Below, in pieces: positions 25,926-34,139 of a stretch of DNA of 48,931 nt (position 1 is the stretch's first letter; each line of letters begins with the position of its first letter). The notes below the pieces were generated by a model that was not told the DNA's origin, did not search any database, and worked only from the letters and a program-made list of their open reading frames with translations. Origin of the DNA: Mycobacterium sp. PSTR-4-N (GTDB lineage: Bacteria; Actinomycetota; Actinomycetes; Mycobacteriales; Mycobacteriaceae); contig NZ_JAKRFN010000034.1 of assembly GCF_022348085.1 (NCBI RefSeq), positions 1-48,931 on the forward strand. The letters are read 5' to 3'. The position numbers were made by a program, and so were the translations under genes.

Positions 25926-25953
25926 TCGGTTCGGGGCAGGGGCGCGGTCCCGG

Positions 25954-25969
25954 TATTCTTGCCGGCATG
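25954..25969 (+). promoter_or_regulatory. Candidate leaderless promoter of clpS
   Basis: TATTCT (25954-25959) ends 8 nt before ATG 25967, back to back with the pncB promoter. The whole intergenic space is only 53 bp. Confidence 0.5.
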
Positions 25970-26269
25970 GTGACGCCGGCGAAGGCACGACCGGATACCC
26001 GCGAAGAGCGTGAGGTGAGCTCCGACGCGGCGGCGGACACCCCGTGGGTCACGATCGTGTGGGACGACCCGGTGAACCTGATGACGTACGTGACCTACGT
26101 GTTCCAGAAGCTGTTCGGCTACAGCGAGCCGCAGGCCACCAAACTGATGCTGCAGGTGCACAACGAGGGCAAGGCCGTGGTCTCCGCCGGCACCCGGGAA
26201 TCCATGGAGGTCGACGTGTCCAAGCTCCACGCCGCCGGGTTGTGGGCGACGCTGCAGCAGGACCGCTGA
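25967..26269 (+). CDS. clpS: ATP-dependent Clp protease adaptor ClpS
   Basis: A 100-aa adaptor that binds N-end-rule substrates and delivers them to ClpC1-ClpP. The core WVTIVWDDPVNLMTYVTYVF, the LFGYSEPQATKLMLQVHNEGKAVV helix and the end GLWATLQQDR are typical. ATG 25967 follows a TATTCT box closely; GTG 25970 is an alternative one codon later. It leads the plus-strand run of conserved genes, 7 nt before the DUF2017 gene. Confidence 0.95.
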   Translation: MVTPAKARPDTREEREVSSDAAADTPWVTIVWDDPVNLMTYVTYVFQKLFGYSEPQATKLMLQVHNEGKAVVSAGTRESMEVDVSKLHAAGLWATLQQDR

Positions 26270-26276
26270 CCCGGCT

Positions 26277-26861
26277 GTGCGTAAATGGAAGAGGGTCGAC
26301 GGCGGTGACGGCCCGAGGTTCCGGTCGGCGCTGGCCGCCCACGAGGCCGACCTGCTGTCCAGTTTGGTGACGTCGCTTCGCGACATGCTCGACGAGCGGG
26401 CCGCCTCGGCACCGGTCGACGAACTCGCCGAGATCACCGGCATCAGGACAGGCAATTCGACTGCGCCGCAGGACGATACGATGAAGCGTTTGCTGCCGGA
26501 CTTCTACAAGCCGGCGACCGAGCATCCCGCCGGTTCGGGTCCGGCCGAGAGTCTGAACAGCGCACTGCGCAGCCTGCACGAGCCCGAGATCATCGACGCC
26601 AAGCGTGCGGCCGCGGAACGTCTGCTCGCCACGATGCCCCCCGGTGGTGGAAAGTTCGAGCTGTCCGAAGACGATGCCCAGGCATGGGCGTCGGCGGTCA
26701 ACGACGTACGCCTGGCGCTGGGCACGATGCTCGAGATCGGCCCCGAAGGGCCCGACCGGCTTCCCGGCGACCATCCGATGGCCGGGCACCTCGATGTGTA
26801 CCAGTGGCTGACCGTGCTGCAGGACTACCTGGTGGTGAGCCTGATGGGCACGGGTCGCTGA
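26277..26861 (+). CDS. DUF2017 protein of unknown function (Rv1332-like)
   Basis: A 194-aa mostly helical soluble protein starting at GTG 26277, 7 nt after clpS. It contains the conserved-looking LLSSLVTSLRDML, a middle acidic/Pro linker with RLLPDFY, and a C-terminal ALRTL-type block (LNSALRSLHEPEI, SEDDAQAWASAVNDVRLALG, VYQWLTVLQDYLV). No catalytic motif is visible. The family is found between clpS and the P1 peptidase gene in many actinobacteria, suggesting a role with ClpS or the peptidase. The stop overlaps the next ATG by 1 nt (TGATG). Confidence 0.85.
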   Translation: MRKWKRVDGGDGPRFRSALAAHEADLLSSLVTSLRDMLDERAASAPVDELAEITGIRTGNSTAPQDDTMKRLLPDFYKPATEHPAGSGPAESLNSALRSLHEPEIIDAKRAAAERLLATMPPGGGKFELSEDDAQAWASAVNDVRLALGTMLEIGPEGPDRLPGDHPMAGHLDVYQWLTVLQDYLVVSLMGTGR

Positions 26862-27895
26862 TGCCGGGCACGATCACCGACGTCGCCGGCATCCGCGTTG
26901 GACACCACCACGCGATCGACCCCGACGCGGAACTCGGTTCCGGGTGGGCGACCGGCACCACCGTCGTGCTGACGCCGCCCGGCACGACTGGCGCGGTCGA
27001 CGGCCGAGGTGGCGCGCCGGGCACCCGTGAGACCGACCTGCTGGACCCGAGCAATTCGGTGCGGCACGTGGATGCGGTGGTCCTGACCGGCGGCAGCGCG
27101 TTCGGGCTGGCCGCCGCGGACGGTGTCATGACGTGGCTGGAGGAGCGGCAGCGCGGCGTGGCCTTGACAGGTGCCGGCGGCGGCGGGGTGGTGCCGATCG
27201 TGCCCGCCGCGGTGATCTTCGATCTGCCGGTGGGCGGCTGGCAGTGCCGGCCGACCGCGGAGTTCGGTTACCGCGCGGCGGCCGAGGCGACGTCCGAGGT
27301 CGCGATCGGCACCGTCGGCGCGGGCGTCGGCGCGCGAGCGGGGGTGCTCAAGGGTGGGGTCGGAACCGCGTCGGTGACCCTCGACATCGGCGTCACCGTC
27401 GGCGCGCTGGTCGTCGTCAACTCCGCCGGCGACGTCGTCGACCCGGACACCGGACTGCCGTGGCAGGCCGGCCACATCGAGGAGTTCGGCCTGGTGGCGC
27501 CGCCCGCCGACCAGATTGCCGCCTACGCCGACCGGCACGGCGAGCTGAGTCCGCTCAACACCACGATCGCCGTGGTGGCCACCGATGCCGCGCTGAGCAA
27601 GGCGGCCTGCCGCCGCGTCGCCGTCGCCGCGCAGGACGGCCTGGCCCGCACGATCCGGCCGTGCCACACTCCGCTGGACGGCGACACGGTGTTCGCGCTG
27701 GCCACCGGCGCCGTCGACGTCGAACCCGACCCGACGATCCCGGCATCGATGTCCCCGGAGGTGCCACTGATGACGGCGGTGGGCGCCGCCGCGGCCGATG
27801 TGCTGGCCAGCGCGGTGCTGGCCGGAGTGCTGGCCGCCGGTGAGGTCGCCGGAATACCGACCTACCGCGGGCTGTTGCCCGGAGCGTTCGAATGA
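26861..27895 (+). CDS. P1-family self-cleaving aminopeptidase (DmpA-like, Rv1333-like)
   Basis: A 344-aa member of peptidase family S58 (DmpA/L-aminopeptidase-D-esterase), which self-cleaves to expose an N-terminal nucleophile. The N-terminal ITDVAGIRVGHHHAIDPDA and VVLTGGSAFGLAAADGV are family signatures. The probable cleavage and nucleophile region is LKGGVGTASV, with Thr169 and Ser171. ATG 26861 overlaps the DUF2017 stop. Position corresponds to Rv1333. Natural substrates are not known; N-terminal residue removal is inferred from the family. Confidence 0.9.
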   Translation: MPGTITDVAGIRVGHHHAIDPDAELGSGWATGTTVVLTPPGTTGAVDGRGGAPGTRETDLLDPSNSVRHVDAVVLTGGSAFGLAAADGVMTWLEERQRGVALTGAGGGGVVPIVPAAVIFDLPVGGWQCRPTAEFGYRAAAEATSEVAIGTVGAGVGARAGVLKGGVGTASVTLDIGVTVGALVVVNSAGDVVDPDTGLPWQAGHIEEFGLVAPPADQIAAYADRHGELSPLNTTIAVVATDAALSKAACRRVAVAAQDGLARTIRPCHTPLDGDTVFALATGAVDVEPDPTIPASMSPEVPLMTAVGAAAADVLASAVLAGVLAAGEVAGIPTYRGLLPGAFE

Positions 27896-27905
27896 AGGAG
27901 AGCGG

Positions 27906-28322
27906 GTGCTGACGATTCGTGCTGACCTGGTGGCGGCGATGGTCGACCATGCGCGCGCCGACCACCCGGACGAGGCGTGCGGGGTGATCGCCGGACCCGA
28001 GGGTTCCGATCGGCCCGAGCGGTTCATCGCGATGGTCAATGCCGAGCGCTCGCCGACGTTCTACCGGTTCGACTCCGGCGAACAGCTCAAGGTCTGGCGA
28101 GCCATGGACGACGCCGACGAGGCACCCATCGTCATCTACCACTCGCACACCGCCACCGAGGCCTACCCGAGCCGCACCGACATCTCCTACGCCTCCGAGC
28201 CCGACGCCCACTACGTACTGGTGTCCACGCGTGACCCCGACGAGCACGAGCTGCGCAGCTACCGCATCGTGGACGGTGTGGTCACCGAAGAACCCGTCAC
28301 CGTAGTCGAGCAGTACCAGTAG
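27906..28322 (+). CDS. mec: CysO-cysteine peptidase, JAMM metalloprotease
   Basis: Mec cuts cysteine off the C-terminus of CysO-cysteine, the last step of the CysO-dependent cysteine pathway (established in M. tuberculosis). The 138-aa protein has the complete JAMM zinc motif: Glu23, His79-x-His81 and Ser89-x-x-Asp92 (YHSHTATEAYPSRTD). GTG 27906 has a GGAG Shine-Dalgarno about 6 nt upstream (GAAGGAGAGCGG). It precedes cysO and cysM in the same direction. Confidence 0.95.
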   Translation: MLTIRADLVAAMVDHARADHPDEACGVIAGPEGSDRPERFIAMVNAERSPTFYRFDSGEQLKVWRAMDDADEAPIVIYHSHTATEAYPSRTDISYASEPDAHYVLVSTRDPDEHELRSYRIVDGVVTEEPVTVVEQYQ

Positions 28323-28360
28323 CCAGCCCAGACCCGATCCCCCAACCGAGGAGTCTCGCC

Positions 28361-28633
28361 ATGTCCGTCACCGTGTCCATCCCGACGATCCTGCGCACCC
28401 ACACCGGCGGCGAGAAGCGGGTGTCGGCGTCCGGTGCCACCCTGCAGGCGGTGATCGACGACCTGGAAGCCAACTACTCGGGGATCACCGAGCGCCTCGT
28501 CGACAACGGCAAGCTGCACAAGTTCGTCAACATCTACGTCAACGACGAGGACGTGCGGTTCTCCGGCGGCCTGGACACGGCGATCTCCGACGGGGATTCG
28601 GTGACGATCCTGCCTGCCGTGGCGGGAGGCTGA
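28361..28633 (+). CDS. cysO: Sulfur-carrier protein CysO
   Basis: A 90-aa ubiquitin-like protein ending in the Gly-Gly tail (PAVAGG) that becomes a thiocarboxylate and donates sulfur to O-phosphoserine on CysM. It has the beta-grasp segments VSIPTILRTHTGGEK and IYVNDEDVRFSGGLDTAI. GAGGAG lies 8 nt before ATG 28361. The stop overlaps the cysM start (TGATG), so carrier and enzyme are made together. Confidence 0.96.
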   Translation: MSVTVSIPTILRTHTGGEKRVSASGATLQAVIDDLEANYSGITERLVDNGKLHKFVNIYVNDEDVRFSGGLDTAISDGDSVTILPAVAGG

Positions 28634-29592
28634 TGAGGTACGACTCCCTGCTCCAAGCGCTCGGCGGCACGCCGCTGGTCGGGTTGCCGCGGCTCTCGCC
28701 GGCCTGGGATGGCGATCCGCACGTCCGGCTGTGGGCCAAGCTCGAAGACCGCAATCCGACGGGCTCTATCAAGGACCGCCCGGCGCTGCGCATGATCGAA
28801 GAGGCAGAGCGTGACGGCCGCCTGCACCCCGGCGCGACGATCCTCGAACCGACGAGCGGCAACACGGGCATCTCGCTGGCGATGGCGGCCCTGCTCAAGG
28901 GCTACAACATGATCTGCGTGATGCCGGAGAACACCTCGATCGAGCGCCGCCAGCTGCTCGAACTCTACGGCGCGCGCATCATCTACTCTCCGGCCGAGGG
29001 CGGTTCCAACACCGCCGTCGCGCACGCCAAAGAGCTTGCCGCGCAGAATCCTTCCTGGGTCATGCTCTACCAGTACGGCAACCCGGCCAACGCCGCCGCG
29101 CACTACGAGGGCACCGGGCCCGAACTGCTGGCCGACCTGCCCGAGATCACCCACTTCGTGGCGGGCCTCGGTACCACCGGCACGCTGATGGGTACGGGCC
29201 GCTTCCTCCGCGAGAACGTGCCGGGAGTCCAGATCGTCGCGGCCGAACCGCGGTACGGGGAGGGTGTGTACGCGCTGCGCAACATCGACGAGGGCTTCAT
29301 CCCGGAGCTCTACGATCCCGACGTGCTGACCACCCGCTTCGCGGTCGGCTCCTACGACGCGGTGCGCCGTACCCGTGAGCTGATCCAGGTGGAGGGCATC
29401 TTCGCGGGTATCTCCACCGGTGCGATCCTGCACGCGGCGCTGGGTATGGCGAGCAAGGCCCTCAAGGCGGGGGAGCGCGCGGACATCGCGTTCACCGTGT
29501 GCGATGCCGGGTGGAAATATCTGTCGACCGGTGCGTACGCCGGTAGCCTGGACGACGCAGAAGATGCGCTGGAAGGGCAACTATGGGCGTGA
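28633..29592 (+). CDS. cysM: O-phosphoserine sulfhydrylase (CysO-dependent cysteine synthase)
   Basis: A 319-aa PLP enzyme that joins O-phospho-L-serine with the CysO thiocarboxylate to give CysO-cysteine. PLP lysine is Lys47 in NPTGSIKDRPA; the phosphate loop is GLGTTGTLMG and the substrate loop EPTSGNTGISLA. Of the two mycobacterial types this is CysM, given its position after cysO. It overlaps the next gene by 10 nt. Confidence 0.96.
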   Translation: MRYDSLLQALGGTPLVGLPRLSPAWDGDPHVRLWAKLEDRNPTGSIKDRPALRMIEEAERDGRLHPGATILEPTSGNTGISLAMAALLKGYNMICVMPENTSIERRQLLELYGARIIYSPAEGGSNTAVAHAKELAAQNPSWVMLYQYGNPANAAAHYEGTGPELLADLPEITHFVAGLGTTGTLMGTGRFLRENVPGVQIVAAEPRYGEGVYALRNIDEGFIPELYDPDVLTTRFAVGSYDAVRRTRELIQVEGIFAGISTGAILHAALGMASKALKAGERADIAFTVCDAGWKYLSTGAYAGSLDDAEDALEGQLWA

Positions 29593-30269
29593 CGGGCACC
29601 GGTGGAGGTCCCGGCCCGACCGCGGGGCGGGAGCGCCCCGCCTGGCTCGTCGGCGGGGTCACCATCGTGTCGTTCGTCGTATTGCTCTGGGTCATCGAGG
29701 CTTTCGATGCAGTGAGCGGGCATCGGTTGGACAGCAACGGGATTCGACCACTGGAGACAGACGGGCTGGCGGGCATCCTGTTCGCCCCACTGCTGCATTC
29801 CAATTGGGAACACCTGATGGCCAACACCGTTCCGGCGTTGGTGCTCGGGTTCTTGATGACGTTGGCCGGGCTGTCTCGCTTCGTGTTCGCCACCGCGATC
29901 ATCTGGTTGGTCGGCGGGCTCGGTACCTGGCTGATCGGCAACGTCGGCGCCCAGTGCCCCTACGTCGGGGTGCGCTGCGAGACCAACCACATCGGGGCGT
30001 CCGGCCTGATCTTCGGCTGGCTCACCTTCCTGATCGTGTTCGGCTTCTTCACCCGCAAGGTGTGGCAGATCGTCGTCGGGATCGTCGTGCTCTTCTTCTA
30101 CGGCAGTGTGCTGCTCGGCGTCCTGCCCGGCACGCTCGGCGTCTCCTGGCAGGGCCATCTCAGCGGTGCGCTCGCCGGGGTGCTCGCTGCGTACCTGTTG
30201 TCCGGCCCGGAACGGCGCACGCGCGCGGTCGGCAAGGGCGCCCCCGCTCCGCCCTACCTCTCCCGATGA
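29583..30269 (+). CDS. Rhomboid-family intramembrane serine protease
   Basis: A 228-aa membrane protein with about six transmembrane segments. The catalytic Ser140 is in NHIGASGLIFG and the His192 in WQGHLSGALAG; the family HSNWEHLMAN segment is at residues 72-81. It cleaves transmembrane helices of unknown targets. ATG 29583 overlaps the end of cysM by 10 nt, and the stop overlaps murI as ATGA. Corresponds to Rv1337, where a role in stress and biofilm has been reported for mycobacterial rhomboids (from memory). Confidence 0.92.
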   Translation: MGVTGTGGGPGPTAGRERPAWLVGGVTIVSFVVLLWVIEAFDAVSGHRLDSNGIRPLETDGLAGILFAPLLHSNWEHLMANTVPALVLGFLMTLAGLSRFVFATAIIWLVGGLGTWLIGNVGAQCPYVGVRCETNHIGASGLIFGWLTFLIVFGFFTRKVWQIVVGIVVLFFYGSVLLGVLPGTLGVSWQGHLSGALAGVLAAYLLSGPERRTRAVGKGAPAPPYLSR

Positions 30270-31096
30270 GCGCGGAGTTGCCGATCGGCATCTTCGATTC
30301 CGGGGTCGGCGGTCTGACCGTGGCCCGCGCGATCATCGATCAGCTGCCCGACGAGGAGATCCTGTACGTCGGTGACACGGCCAACGGTCCCTACGGTCCG
30401 CTCACGGTGCCGCAAATTCGTGAGCATGCTCTGGCGATCGGCGACAACCTCGCCGAGCGGGGCATCAAGGCGCTGGTGATCGCGTGCAACACCGCGTCGT
30501 CGGCGTGCCTGCGAGACGCGCGGGAGCGGTATGCGCCGATCCCGGTCGTCGAGGTGATCCTGCCGGCAGTCCGGCGCGCGGTCAGCACCACGCGCACCGG
30601 CCGGGTGGGGGTCATCGGCACCGCGGCGACCATCGCGTCCGGCGCCTACCAGGACGCCTTCGCCGCCGCCCGCGATCTCGAGGTGTTCTCGGTGGCGTGC
30701 CCGCGCTTCGTCGACTTCGTGGAGCGTGGCGTCACCAGCGGTCGGCAAGTGCTCGGCCTGGCCGAGGGATACCTGGAACCGCTGCAGCAGGCACAGGTCG
30801 ACACGCTGGTGCTGGGCTGTACCCACTATCCGATGCTGTCGGGCCTGATCCAGCTGGCGATGGGCCAGGACGTGACACTGGTGTCGAGCGCCGAAGAGAC
30901 AGCAAAGGACCTGCTGCGGGTGCTCACCGAGCGCGATCTGCTGCGCCCGCACCCCGTTGACGGGGGTCCCGCGCCGCGCCGGGTGTTCGAGGCGACGGGC
31001 GATCCGGAGGCGTTCACGCGGTTGGCGGCGCGCTTCTTGGGGCCCACCCTCGACGGTGTGCGCCATGTGCACGGTCACGCCCGAAGCAGGACATGA
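30266..31096 (+). CDS. murI: Glutamate racemase
   Basis: MurI makes D-glutamate for peptidoglycan. The 276-aa protein has the two catalytic cysteines Cys74 (IACNTASS) and Cys185 (LGCTHYP), the N-terminal PIGIFDSGVGGLTVA and the FVERG loop. ATG 30266 overlaps the rhomboid stop (ATGA), so expression is coupled; a longer upstream extension would run over that gene. Confidence 0.96.
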   Translation: MSAELPIGIFDSGVGGLTVARAIIDQLPDEEILYVGDTANGPYGPLTVPQIREHALAIGDNLAERGIKALVIACNTASSACLRDARERYAPIPVVEVILPAVRRAVSTTRTGRVGVIGTAATIASGAYQDAFAAARDLEVFSVACPRFVDFVERGVTSGRQVLGLAEGYLEPLQQAQVDTLVLGCTHYPMLSGLIQLAMGQDVTLVSSAEETAKDLLRVLTERDLLRPHPVDGGPAPRRVFEATGDPEAFTRLAARFLGPTLDGVRHVHGHARSRT

Positions 31097-31160
31097 TCTC
31101 GGTCGCGCAAAGCGGCGATGTTTTCCGCGTGGCGCTGGCGGGCATGGCAAGCTAGTGGGC

Positions 31161-31928
31161 GTGCGAGTCACCGTACTGGGGTGTTCCGGCAGTGTGGTCG
31201 GTCCCGATTCGCCCGCGTCCGGTTATCTAGTGACCGCACCCGACACACCGCCGCTGGTTCTCGACTTCGGCGGAGGGGTCCTCGGTGCGCTGCAGCGCTA
31301 CGCCGACCCGAATTCGGTGCACGTCCTGCTCTCGCATCTGCATGCCGATCACTGCCTGGATCTGCCCGGGCTGTTCGTGTGGCGGCGGTATCACCCGAGC
31401 CCGGCCACAGAGCGGGGGGTCGTGTACGGGCCAGCCAACACCTGGGCGCGGCTGGGAGCGGCGTCGTCGCCCGAGGGTGGGGAGATCGACGACTTCAGCG
31501 ACATCTTCGACATCCGGCATTTCGTGGACAACCAGGCCGTCGAGATCGGGTCGCTGACGATCGTGCCCCGCCTGGTGTGTCATCCCACGGAGTCCTACGG
31601 CATGCGCATCACCGATCCGTCCGGCGCCACGCTGGTGTACAGCGGGGACACCGGCTACTGCGACGCGCTCATCGACCTGGCGCGCGACGCGGATGTGTTC
31701 CTGTGTGAGGCGTCCTGGACGCACGATCCGAGCCGTCCCCCGCGGTTGCACCTGTCGGGCACCGAAGCGGGTCGCGCCGCGGCCAACGCGGGCGTCGGCG
31801 AACTGTTGCTGACCCATATCCCGCCGTGGACGTCGCGCGAAGACGTCATCAGCGAGGCCAAGGCCGAGTTCGACGGGCCGGTGCACGCGGTCGTCGCCAA
31901 CGAGGCGTTCGACATCACCCGCGCCTGA
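31161..31928 (+). CDS. Metallo-beta-lactamase-fold hydrolase, cAMP-phosphodiesterase type (Rv1339-like)
   Basis: A 255-aa metallohydrolase with the metal-binding motif SHLHADHCLD and later ligands in RLVCHPTES, YSGDTGYCD and LTHIPPW. M. tuberculosis Rv1339 in the same gene position has been reported as an atypical class II cAMP phosphodiesterase. Start codon: GTG 31161 or GTG 31155; neither has a good Shine-Dalgarno. Together with the cyclase at 7972-9585 the window encodes both synthesis and breakdown of cAMP. Confidence 0.88.
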   Translation: MRVTVLGCSGSVVGPDSPASGYLVTAPDTPPLVLDFGGGVLGALQRYADPNSVHVLLSHLHADHCLDLPGLFVWRRYHPSPATERGVVYGPANTWARLGAASSPEGGEIDDFSDIFDIRHFVDNQAVEIGSLTIVPRLVCHPTESYGMRITDPSGATLVYSGDTGYCDALIDLARDADVFLCEASWTHDPSRPPRLHLSGTEAGRAAANAGVGELLLTHIPPWTSREDVISEAKAEFDGPVHAVVANEAFDITRA

Positions 31929-32016
31929 TTTTCTTCCGCCCAAACCGACGTTCGGGTGGGAAAGTGCGAGACGTGCCCGCCTGTACGTCGATCTCGGCGC
32001 TGTCATGACGACCCGC

Positions 32017-32031
32017 TAGGGTTGGCCCGTG
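32017..32031 (+). promoter_or_regulatory. Candidate leaderless promoter of rphA-rdgB
   Basis: TAGGGT (32017-32022) ends 7 nt before GTG 32029, at the end of a 100-nt gap after the Rv1339-like gene. It suggests that rphA-rdgB form their own transcript. Confidence 0.5.
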
Positions 32032-32811
32032 TCCAGACGAGAAGACGGCCGGCTCGACGACGAGCTCCGCCCGGTCACTTTGACCCGCGGTTTCACCACG
32101 CATCCGGCGGGATCGGTGCTGGTCGAGTTCGGACAGACGCGGGTGATGTGCACTGCGAGTGTCACCGAGGGTGTTCCGCGCTGGCGCAAGGGTTCCGGTC
32201 AGGGTTGGCTGACTGCGGAGTACGCGATGTTGCCCGCGGCCACGCACGACCGGTCCGACCGGGAGTCGGTGAAGGGCCGCGTCGGTGGCCGCACCCAGGA
32301 GATCAGCCGGCTGGTCGGGCGCTCGCTGCGCGCCTGCATCGACCTGGCCGCGCTGGGGGAGAACACGATCGCGATCGACTGTGACGTGCTGCAGGCCGAC
32401 GGCGGCACCCGCACCGCGGCCATCACCGGCGCCTACGTCGCCCTGGCGGATGCGGTGACCTACCTGGCCGCTGCCGGCAAGCTGAAGGACCCGCGGCCAC
32501 TGTCGTGTGCGATCGCCGCGGTGAGCGTCGGCGTCGTCGACGGCCGCATCCGGGTCGACCTGCCCTACACCGAGGATTCCCGCGCCGAGGTGGACATGAA
32601 CGTCGTCGCGACCGACACCGGCACGTTGGTGGAGATCCAGGGCACCGGGGAGGGCGCTACGTTCCCCCGCTCGACTCTGGACAAGATGCTCGACGCGGCG
32701 ATGGCGGCCTGCGACCAACTGTTCGTGATCCAGCGTGAGGCGCTGGAGTTGCCGTATCCGGGAACGCTGCCGGAAACGGGCGAGCCCGCGAAGAAGGCGT
32801 TCGGAAGCTGA
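32029..32811 (+). CDS. rph: Ribonuclease PH
   Basis: A 260-aa phosphorolytic 3'-5' exoribonuclease that trims tRNA 3' ends. It begins RREDGRLDDELRPVTLTRGF and contains the conserved SVLVEFGQTRVMCTASV, LTAEYAMLPAATHDR and DVLQADGGTRTAAITGA segments; the basic patch GRVGGRTQEISRL provides phosphate-binding Arg. GTG 32029 is chosen from homology and the adjacent -10 box. The stop overlaps rdgB (CTGA). Confidence 0.96.
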   Translation: MSRREDGRLDDELRPVTLTRGFTTHPAGSVLVEFGQTRVMCTASVTEGVPRWRKGSGQGWLTAEYAMLPAATHDRSDRESVKGRVGGRTQEISRLVGRSLRACIDLAALGENTIAIDCDVLQADGGTRTAAITGAYVALADAVTYLAAAGKLKDPRPLSCAIAAVSVGVVDGRIRVDLPYTEDSRAEVDMNVVATDTGTLVEIQGTGEGATFPRSTLDKMLDAAMAACDQLFVIQREALELPYPGTLPETGEPAKKAFGS

Positions 32812-33416
32812 CCCGGCTGCTGGTTGCCACTCGCAACCCCAAGAAGCTGACCGAACTCCAGCGGGTGCTCGATGCCGCGGGGGTGAGGGGTCTGTCACTG
32901 CTGTCGTTGGCCGACGTTCCTGCGTTCGACGAGGCCCCCGAGACCGGCGCGACCTTCGAGGACAACGCGCTGGCCAAGGCGCGGGACGCTCACGCCGCGA
33001 CGGGCCTGCCTGCAGTGGCCGACGACTCCGGTATCGAAGTCGACGCGCTCAACGGCATGCCCGGCGTGCTCAGCGCGCGGTGGTCAGGCCGGCACGGCGA
33101 CGACGCCGCCAACACCGCGCTGCTGCTCGGTCAGCTGGCCGACGTCCCCGACGAGCGCCGCGGGGCGGCGTTCGTCTCGGCCTGTGCGTTGGTCCACGGT
33201 CCCGGCGACGCCGACGCCGTGGTGGTGCGCGGCGAGTGGCGTGGCACCGTGGCGCCCGAACCGCGCGGCGCCGGGGGTTTCGGGTACGACCCGGTCTTCC
33301 TGCCGGCCGGTTCGGAGCGCACAGCTGCCCAGTTGACTCCGCAGGAGAAGGACGCGGCGTCGCACCGAGGGCGCGCGCTGGCCGCGTTGTTGCCGTCGCT
33401 GCGCGCGCTGGTCTGA
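32808..33416 (+). CDS. rdgB: XTP/dITP diphosphatase (Ham1 family) with apparent CTG start
   Basis: RdgB removes xanthine and hypoxanthine nucleoside triphosphates from the pool. The protein needs its N-terminal LLVATRNPKKLTELQ, which carries the nucleotide-binding TxNxxK motif, and this is encoded from 32817 onward. In that frame there is no ATG, GTG or TTG between the in-frame stop at 32736 and GTG 32865, which would cut the motif off. The only plausible start is CTG 32808, overlapping the rph stop as CTGA, with AGAAGG about 10 nt upstream. The 202-aa product has FEDNALAKAR, ADDSGIEVDALNG, GARS-like LSARWSG and GFGYDPVFLP. Confidence 0.9.
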   Translation: MTRLLVATRNPKKLTELQRVLDAAGVRGLSLLSLADVPAFDEAPETGATFEDNALAKARDAHAATGLPAVADDSGIEVDALNGMPGVLSARWSGRHGDDAANTALLLGQLADVPDERRGAAFVSACALVHGPGDADAVVVRGEWRGTVAPEPRGAGGFGYDPVFLPAGSERTAAQLTPQEKDAASHRGRALAALLPSLRALV

Positions 33417-33417
33417 G

Positions 33418-33762
33418 TCAGAGCCCGAATTGGGCCCTGATGTTCTGCGTCTGGAAGTGCTCGACGATGATGCCGACCAGTGGAATCGTGCCCGCCAGCA
33501 GGATGCCGACGGTCTTGGCGATTGGCCAGCGGACCTTCACCGCCAGGTTGGCCGTGAAGAGCAGGTACACGAAGTACACCCAGCCGTGCACGACGGCGAT
33601 CCAGCCCAGCGAGTCGTCGCCGAAGCCGTACTTCATCACCATCTCGTAGCACAGGGCGATCAGCCAGACACCGGTCGCCCACGCCATGACCCGGTAGCCC
33701 GTCAGGGCTTTGCGGACGGTCTCGACGGATGCGAGCGGCGAGGGGGATTCGGGTGCGGTCAC
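33418..33762 (-). CDS. DUF3817 membrane protein (Rv1342c-like)
   Basis: A 114-aa protein with three hydrophobic stretches (about residues 26-45, 55-76, 82-102). The segment YRVMAWATGVWLIALCYEMVMKY and GWIAVVHGWVYFVYLLFTANLAVKVRW fit DUF3817. It starts at GTG 33762, overlapping the lprD stop by 4 nt (GTGA). It ends one base from the convergent rdgB, leaving no room for a terminator. Function unknown. Confidence 0.85.
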   Translation of the reverse strand: MTAPESPSPLASVETVRKALTGYRVMAWATGVWLIALCYEMVMKYGFGDDSLGWIAVVHGWVYFVYLLFTANLAVKVRWPIAKTVGILLAGTIPLVGIIVEHFQTQNIRAQFGL

Positions 33763-34139
33763 GTACCGGTTCCTGTCGTCTTGTCGTCGCCATTGCTTCT
33801 GGCGAGTTCTGCGAGATATGCGTTGTATTCGCGCAGCGTCACATCGGCTTCGATCGGCGCTGCCTTCGGTCGCTCGGGGAGTAGGCCCGCCGGGATCTCA
33901 GTGGGCGTCTGCGTGTTCTGCGGGGCGGGCGGCGCGTCCTCGTAGCGGACGAACTTGTAGTAGGCGTAGATGCAGAAGCCGGCGAACGCCGGCCACTGCA
34001 GCGCGTACCCCAGGTTCTGGAAGTCGCCGGAGGTCGATTCGAAGCGTGTCCACTGCCACCACGCCAACGCGAGGCAGCCCGAGGCAGCAGCGATCGTCAG
34101 CAGGATGAGCGCCGGCCTCCTACGCCGCGTAGTGGACAC
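33759..34139 (-). CDS. lprD: Membrane/lipoprotein of the LprD type (Rv1343c-like)
   Basis: A 126-aa protein with an N-terminal Arg-rich stretch and a hydrophobic segment ending in a lipobox-like AASGC (about residues 18-22), a second hydrophobic segment near 45-62 (LQWPAFAGFCIYAYYKF) and a polar C-terminus. Size and position match Rv1343c. The lipid attachment is uncertain because the hydrophobic run continues past the Cys. GTG 34139 lies 7 nt from a TACCGT box. Function unknown. Confidence 0.78.
   Translation of the reverse strand: MSTTRRRRPALILLTIAAASGCLALAWWQWTRFESTSGDFQNLGYALQWPAFAGFCIYAYYKFVRYEDAPPAPQNTQTPTEIPAGLLPERPKAAPIEADVTLREYNAYLAELARSNGDDKTTGTGT

Noticed and set aside
31933..31963. 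Terminator hairpin after the Rv1339-like gene
   Set aside because: The pairing between TTCCGCCC and GGTGGGAA needs a bulge and mismatches, and no T run follows; too weak to list.
32736..32865. Frameshift at the start of rdgB
   Set aside because: The missing start could suggest a lesion, but the conserved N-terminus is in frame with the rest of the gene; a CTG start explains it with no sequence error.
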